From: an uncultured Clostridia bacterium
GTDB lineage: Bacteria > Bacillota > Clostridia > Oscillospirales > Ruminococcaceae
Assembly (NCBI GenBank): GCA_947383835.1
Contig: CANDEV010000002.1
Location: forward strand, 1-64,000
DNA length: 64,000 bases
Direction of reading: 5' to 3'
In this document: in pieces, positions 61,507 to 64,000 of the stretch
Numbering within the stretch: position 1 is the first letter of the stretch
Layout of the letters: each line of letters starts with the position of its first letter
Position numbers and translations under genes: made by a program
The notes under the pieces: generated by a model
What the model saw: the letters and a program-made list of their open reading frames with translations, nothing else
What the model was told of the DNA's origin: nothing
Databases searched by the model: none

Positions 61507-62295
61507 TTATTCCGTAATTGCCTTTTTCAGCGAGCTTATGAACTCGCCCACATGGGGAATTGAGTCCCTGCCATACTGTGCAATTATCTTCACAACCGCG
61601 CTTCCCACAATAACTCCGTCGCAGTAGCCGCTCATCTTTTTAGCTTGTTCGGGATCGGAAATCCCGAAGCCCACCATTGCGGGGACTTTGCAGCTTTTCT
61701 TTATCTCGCCGAAGAACTCGTCAAAGTCGGTGGTGAATTTGCTCCTCGTTCCTGTAACGCCGGTGGAGGATACGCTGTACAAAAATCCTTTCGCCTCATT
61801 TGCAATGTCTGCGATACGCTGATGAGAGGTCGGCGCAACAAGGCTTATGGAAATAATGCCGTTGTCCTCGGCGTAGGGCTGTAACTCGTCACGCTCCTCA
61901 AAGGGCAGATCGGGGACGATAACGCCGTCAATGCCTTTTTCTCGGCAAAGCTTGAAAAAACGCTCCGTGCCGAAACGAAAAATGGTGTTTACGTACATCA
62001 TAAGTATAAGCGGCTTTTCCGTTTTTTTGCGGAGACTCTCAACCATGTCAAAAATTTGTGTAAGATTTGTGCCGTGTTCAAGGGAACGCAAACTTGCAAG
62101 CTGAATTGTTTTTCCCTCCGCAACAGGGTCGGAAAACGGCACTCCTATCTCAACAATGTCCGAACCCTTGTCGAACATCTCAAGTACCAGCTTTTCTGTG
62201 GTATCAAGGTCGGGATCGCCCGCCGTGATAAAAGTTATAAGCGCTTTTTCGCCTTTATTTTTAAGCTCCTCAAGAGCTGTTTCTATCCTGTTCAT
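61507..62295 (-). CDS. trpA: Tryptophan synthase alpha subunit
   Basis: 262 residues. Splits indole-3-glycerol phosphate into indole and glyceraldehyde-3-phosphate and passes indole to TrpB. It has FITAGDPDLDTT near 22, VEIGVPFSDPVAEG near 47 (catalytic Glu; the second acid is Glu where E. coli has Asp60, a common variant), GVIVPDLPFEER near 124, and GFGISDPEQA near 208. It lies 15 bp after trpB. It is the last gene of the operon before the terminator. Confidence 0.97.
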   Translation of the reverse strand: MNRIETALEELKNKGEKALITFITAGDPDLDTTEKLVLEMFDKGSDIVEIGVPFSDPVAEGKTIQLASLRSLEHGTNLTQIFDMVESLRKKTEKPLILMMYVNTIFRFGTERFFKLCREKGIDGVIVPDLPFEERDELQPYAEDNGIISISLVAPTSHQRIADIANEAKGFLYSVSSTGVTGTRSKFTTDFDEFFGEIKKSCKVPAMVGFGISDPEQAKKMSGYCDGVIVGSAVVKIIAQYGRDSIPHVGEFISSLKKAITE

Positions 62296-62310
62296 AATGC
62301 TCTCCTATCT

Positions 62311-63504
62311 TTATGAATTTTCGATTTCTCTTCCTCTGTACCGCGCAATTGAGTACACGTCCTTGTCGCCCCGACCCGAAAGATTTATGACCATAATTTG
62401 GTCTTTACTCATTTTCGGAGCAATTTTCAAAGCCGCCGCAACCGCGTGCGCCGATTCGATAGCGGGGATAATTCCCTCCGTTTTTGAAAGGTACTCAAAC
62501 GCGCAGACCGCTTCTTCATCTGTTATGGGCAGATATTCCGCACGTCCCTTTTGGTGGAGCATTGCGTGTTCCGGACCTATTCCGGGGTAGTCAAGTCCCG
62601 CAGAAATGGAGTACACAGGGTCTATCTGACCGTAATCGTTTTGCAGGAACATTGACTTCATGCCGTGGAAAATTCCCATAGTGCCCTTTGCCGCGGTAGC
62701 AGCGTGTTTGCCTGTCTCAACACCGAGACCCGCAGCCTCCGCTCCCACAAGACGAACGCTTTCGTCCCCGATAAAATCATAGAACGCGCCAATGGCGTTT
62801 GAACCGCCGCCTACACAGGCAACAACACAGTCGGGGAGACGTCCCTCTTTTTCTGTTATCTGACGGCGTATCTCCTTGGAAATAATTTTCTGGAAATCAC
62901 GAACCATGGTAGGGTAGGGGTGAGGTCCCATTACCGAGCCGATGCAGTAGAATGTGGTGTCGATATTCTCCGCCCAGTCCCTCATAGCCGCGTTTATCGC
63001 GTCCTTCAGAGTGGACGTGCCCTCGCTTATGGAGATAACGCTCGCGCCCAAAAGCTCCATTCTGTACACATTCAGGGATTGGCGGATAACGTCCTCAGAA
63101 CCCATGTATATCTGACATTCCAAGCCGAAAAGCGCGCAGGCCGTTGCAGTTGCAACACCGTGCTGCCCCGCTCCTGTTTCCGCAATAACGCGGGTCTTGC
63201 CCATGCGCTTTGCAAGCAAGATCTGCCCCAGCACGTTGTTTATCTTGTGAGAACCCGTGTGATTTAAGTCCTCACGCTTGATGTAAATTTTTGCGCCGCC
63301 CAAGTCCTTGGTCATCTTGTCCGCATAGTAAAGCATTGAGGGTCTGCCGGCATAATCGCGGTAATACCTCTCCAGCTCCTCAATAAAATCAGGGTCTTTG
63401 CTGTATTTTTCGTAAGCCGCGTCAAGCTCGTTGACAGCGTTCATGACCGTCTCGGGGACATACTGTCCGCCGAAATCGCCGAAGCGTCCTTTTTTCTCAC
63501 TCAT
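62311..63504 (-). CDS. trpB: Tryptophan synthase beta subunit
   Basis: 397 residues. PLP-dependent condensation of indole and serine to tryptophan. It has FGGQYVPETVM near 10, HTGSHKINNVLGQ with the PLP lysine near 85, AETGAGQHGVA near 107, and CVGGGSNAIG near 229. It overlaps the trpF stop by 4 bp (ATGA), indicating translational coupling, and precedes trpA. Standard length and motifs. Confidence 0.98.
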   Translation of the reverse strand: MSEKKGRFGDFGGQYVPETVMNAVNELDAAYEKYSKDPDFIEELERYYRDYAGRPSMLYYADKMTKDLGGAKIYIKREDLNHTGSHKINNVLGQILLAKRMGKTRVIAETGAGQHGVATATACALFGLECQIYMGSEDVIRQSLNVYRMELLGASVISISEGTSTLKDAINAAMRDWAENIDTTFYCIGSVMGPHPYPTMVRDFQKIISKEIRRQITEKEGRLPDCVVACVGGGSNAIGAFYDFIGDESVRLVGAEAAGLGVETGKHAATAAKGTMGIFHGMKSMFLQNDYGQIDPVYSISAGLDYPGIGPEHAMLHQKGRAEYLPITDEEAVCAFEYLSKTEGIIPAIESAHAVAAALKIAPKMSKDQIMVINLSGRGDKDVYSIARYRGREIENS

Positions 63505-64000
63505 CTTAAATTTTCCTCCCTTAAAATTCTTATAATATTTTTCATTTTCTGCAAATCCTTAACTCCGTCCGTCTCAATACCGCTGCTCACATCAACTCCG
63601 TAAGGCTTGGTATCTTTTATAATTTCCGCAATATTTTCCGCGGTAATTCCCCCTGCTATGAAAAACGGCTTTTCAATTTTTGCACTTTTAACAATTTCGG
63701 TGTTGACGCGTTTTCCCGTGCCGCCGTAAGCGTTTTCGCTGTAGCTGTCTATCAAAAGCCTGTCAGCGCCGTAATGTCCGAACCGCTCTATATCCTCTGG
63801 ACTTTTCGCCCGAGCAGCTTTCCAAATCTCTCCCGAAAAAATTTTTCGGAGATTTTTTATATATTCCTCGTCCTCATCGCCGTGAAGCTGTATAACGTCC
63901 AGCGTTTCGTTATAGGCGCAGTGCAAAATATTTTCCATAGGCTCATTCACAAAAACGCCGGCTTTTTTGATATTCTTGTCAAGATATGTGTCCAACTCGT
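63501..64000 (-). CDS. trpF: Phosphoribosylanthranilate isomerase (5' end outside window)
   Basis: About 165 residues of the C-terminal part; the frame remains open to the window edge, so the N-terminus (KICG region) is missing. Visible parts are AGVFVNEPMENI, VIQLHGDEDEEYI near 35, LLIDSYSENAYGGTGKRVN with the conserved acid, FFIAGGITAENI, and YGVDVSSGIET. The next gene, trpB, overlaps by 4 bp. The order trpF-trpB-trpA is typical of Firmicutes; upstream trp genes lie beyond the window. Confidence 0.95.
   Translation of the reverse strand, partial: ELDTYLDKNIKKAGVFVNEPMENILHCAYNETLDVIQLHGDEDEEYIKNLRKIFSGEIWKAARAKSPEDIERFGHYGADRLLIDSYSENAYGGTGKRVNTEIVKSAKIEKPFFIAGGITAENIAEIIKDTKPYGVDVSSGIETDGVKDLQKMKNIIRILREENLR

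Overview
The window looks like chromosomal DNA of a low-to-mid GC, spore-forming anaerobic Firmicute of the Oscillospiraceae/Ruminococcus type. Evidence for this is spmA/spmB, a CwlJ/GerQ-like spore germination pair, an AbrB/SpoVT regulator, Clostridia-style FMN and SAM-I riboswitches, a secreted GH5 cellulase with a Big_2 domain, a RibU ECF transporter and an acidic CD1247-like zinc protein. This assignment is inferred from gene families only.

Layout. 1-10 kb: the end of the acidic zinc protein, an FMN riboswitch with ribU, a lipoprotein, a SAM-I riboswitch with metK, a lipid kinase, a frameshifted GH5 endoglucanase, an ECF-like sigma factor with a large C-terminal extension, and a divergent GH4 family protein. 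10-26 kb: a 1358-residue protein built from about twelve 51-residue helical repeats with a C-terminal zinc ribbon, an AraC-HTH/GGDEF fusion, a PfkB kinase, a PrsA-like lipoprotein, the cwlJ/gerQ-like pair, a phosphohexomutase, two tandemly duplicated 57-residue proteins, a hydrolase and YifB/ComM. 26-38 kb: a type III toxin-antitoxin locus of the CptIN kind (two 44-nt RNA repeats, a terminator and a toxin) directly upstream of rpoBC, then a triple-HhH ComEA-like protein, a transglutaminase-like exported protein and tRNA-Pro.

38.36-58.11 kb is an integrated prophage remnant of about 19.7 kb. It is bounded by a 47-bp duplication of the 3' end of tRNA-Lys. It keeps an integrase, a repressor/Cro switch with four 14-bp operators, a small early region, an IbrA/IbrB-like PAPS-reductase/ParB pair, tape measure through tail tip, lysozyme and holin. 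A deletion has fused the ParB gene to the middle of the tape measure gene, so replication, terminase, portal, capsid and major tail genes are absent. Accessory genes sit at both ends: a two-gene membrane/TIR-or-NDT-like operon and a voltage-gated K+ channel gene near the integrase, and an FRG-domain protein near the tRNA. They are AT-rich and look like cargo, possibly anti-phage. A roughly 240-nt region closed by a 33-bp inverted repeat inside the early module is a candidate structured RNA.

58-64 kb: spmB/spmA, abrB, an HD-GYP phosphodiesterase and the trpFBA end of a tryptophan operon that runs off the window.

Intergenic regions carry at least three dispersed repeat families, here called A, B and C. 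Family B is notable because its two copies have different terminal arms that are each self-complementary, which suggests a conserved structure.
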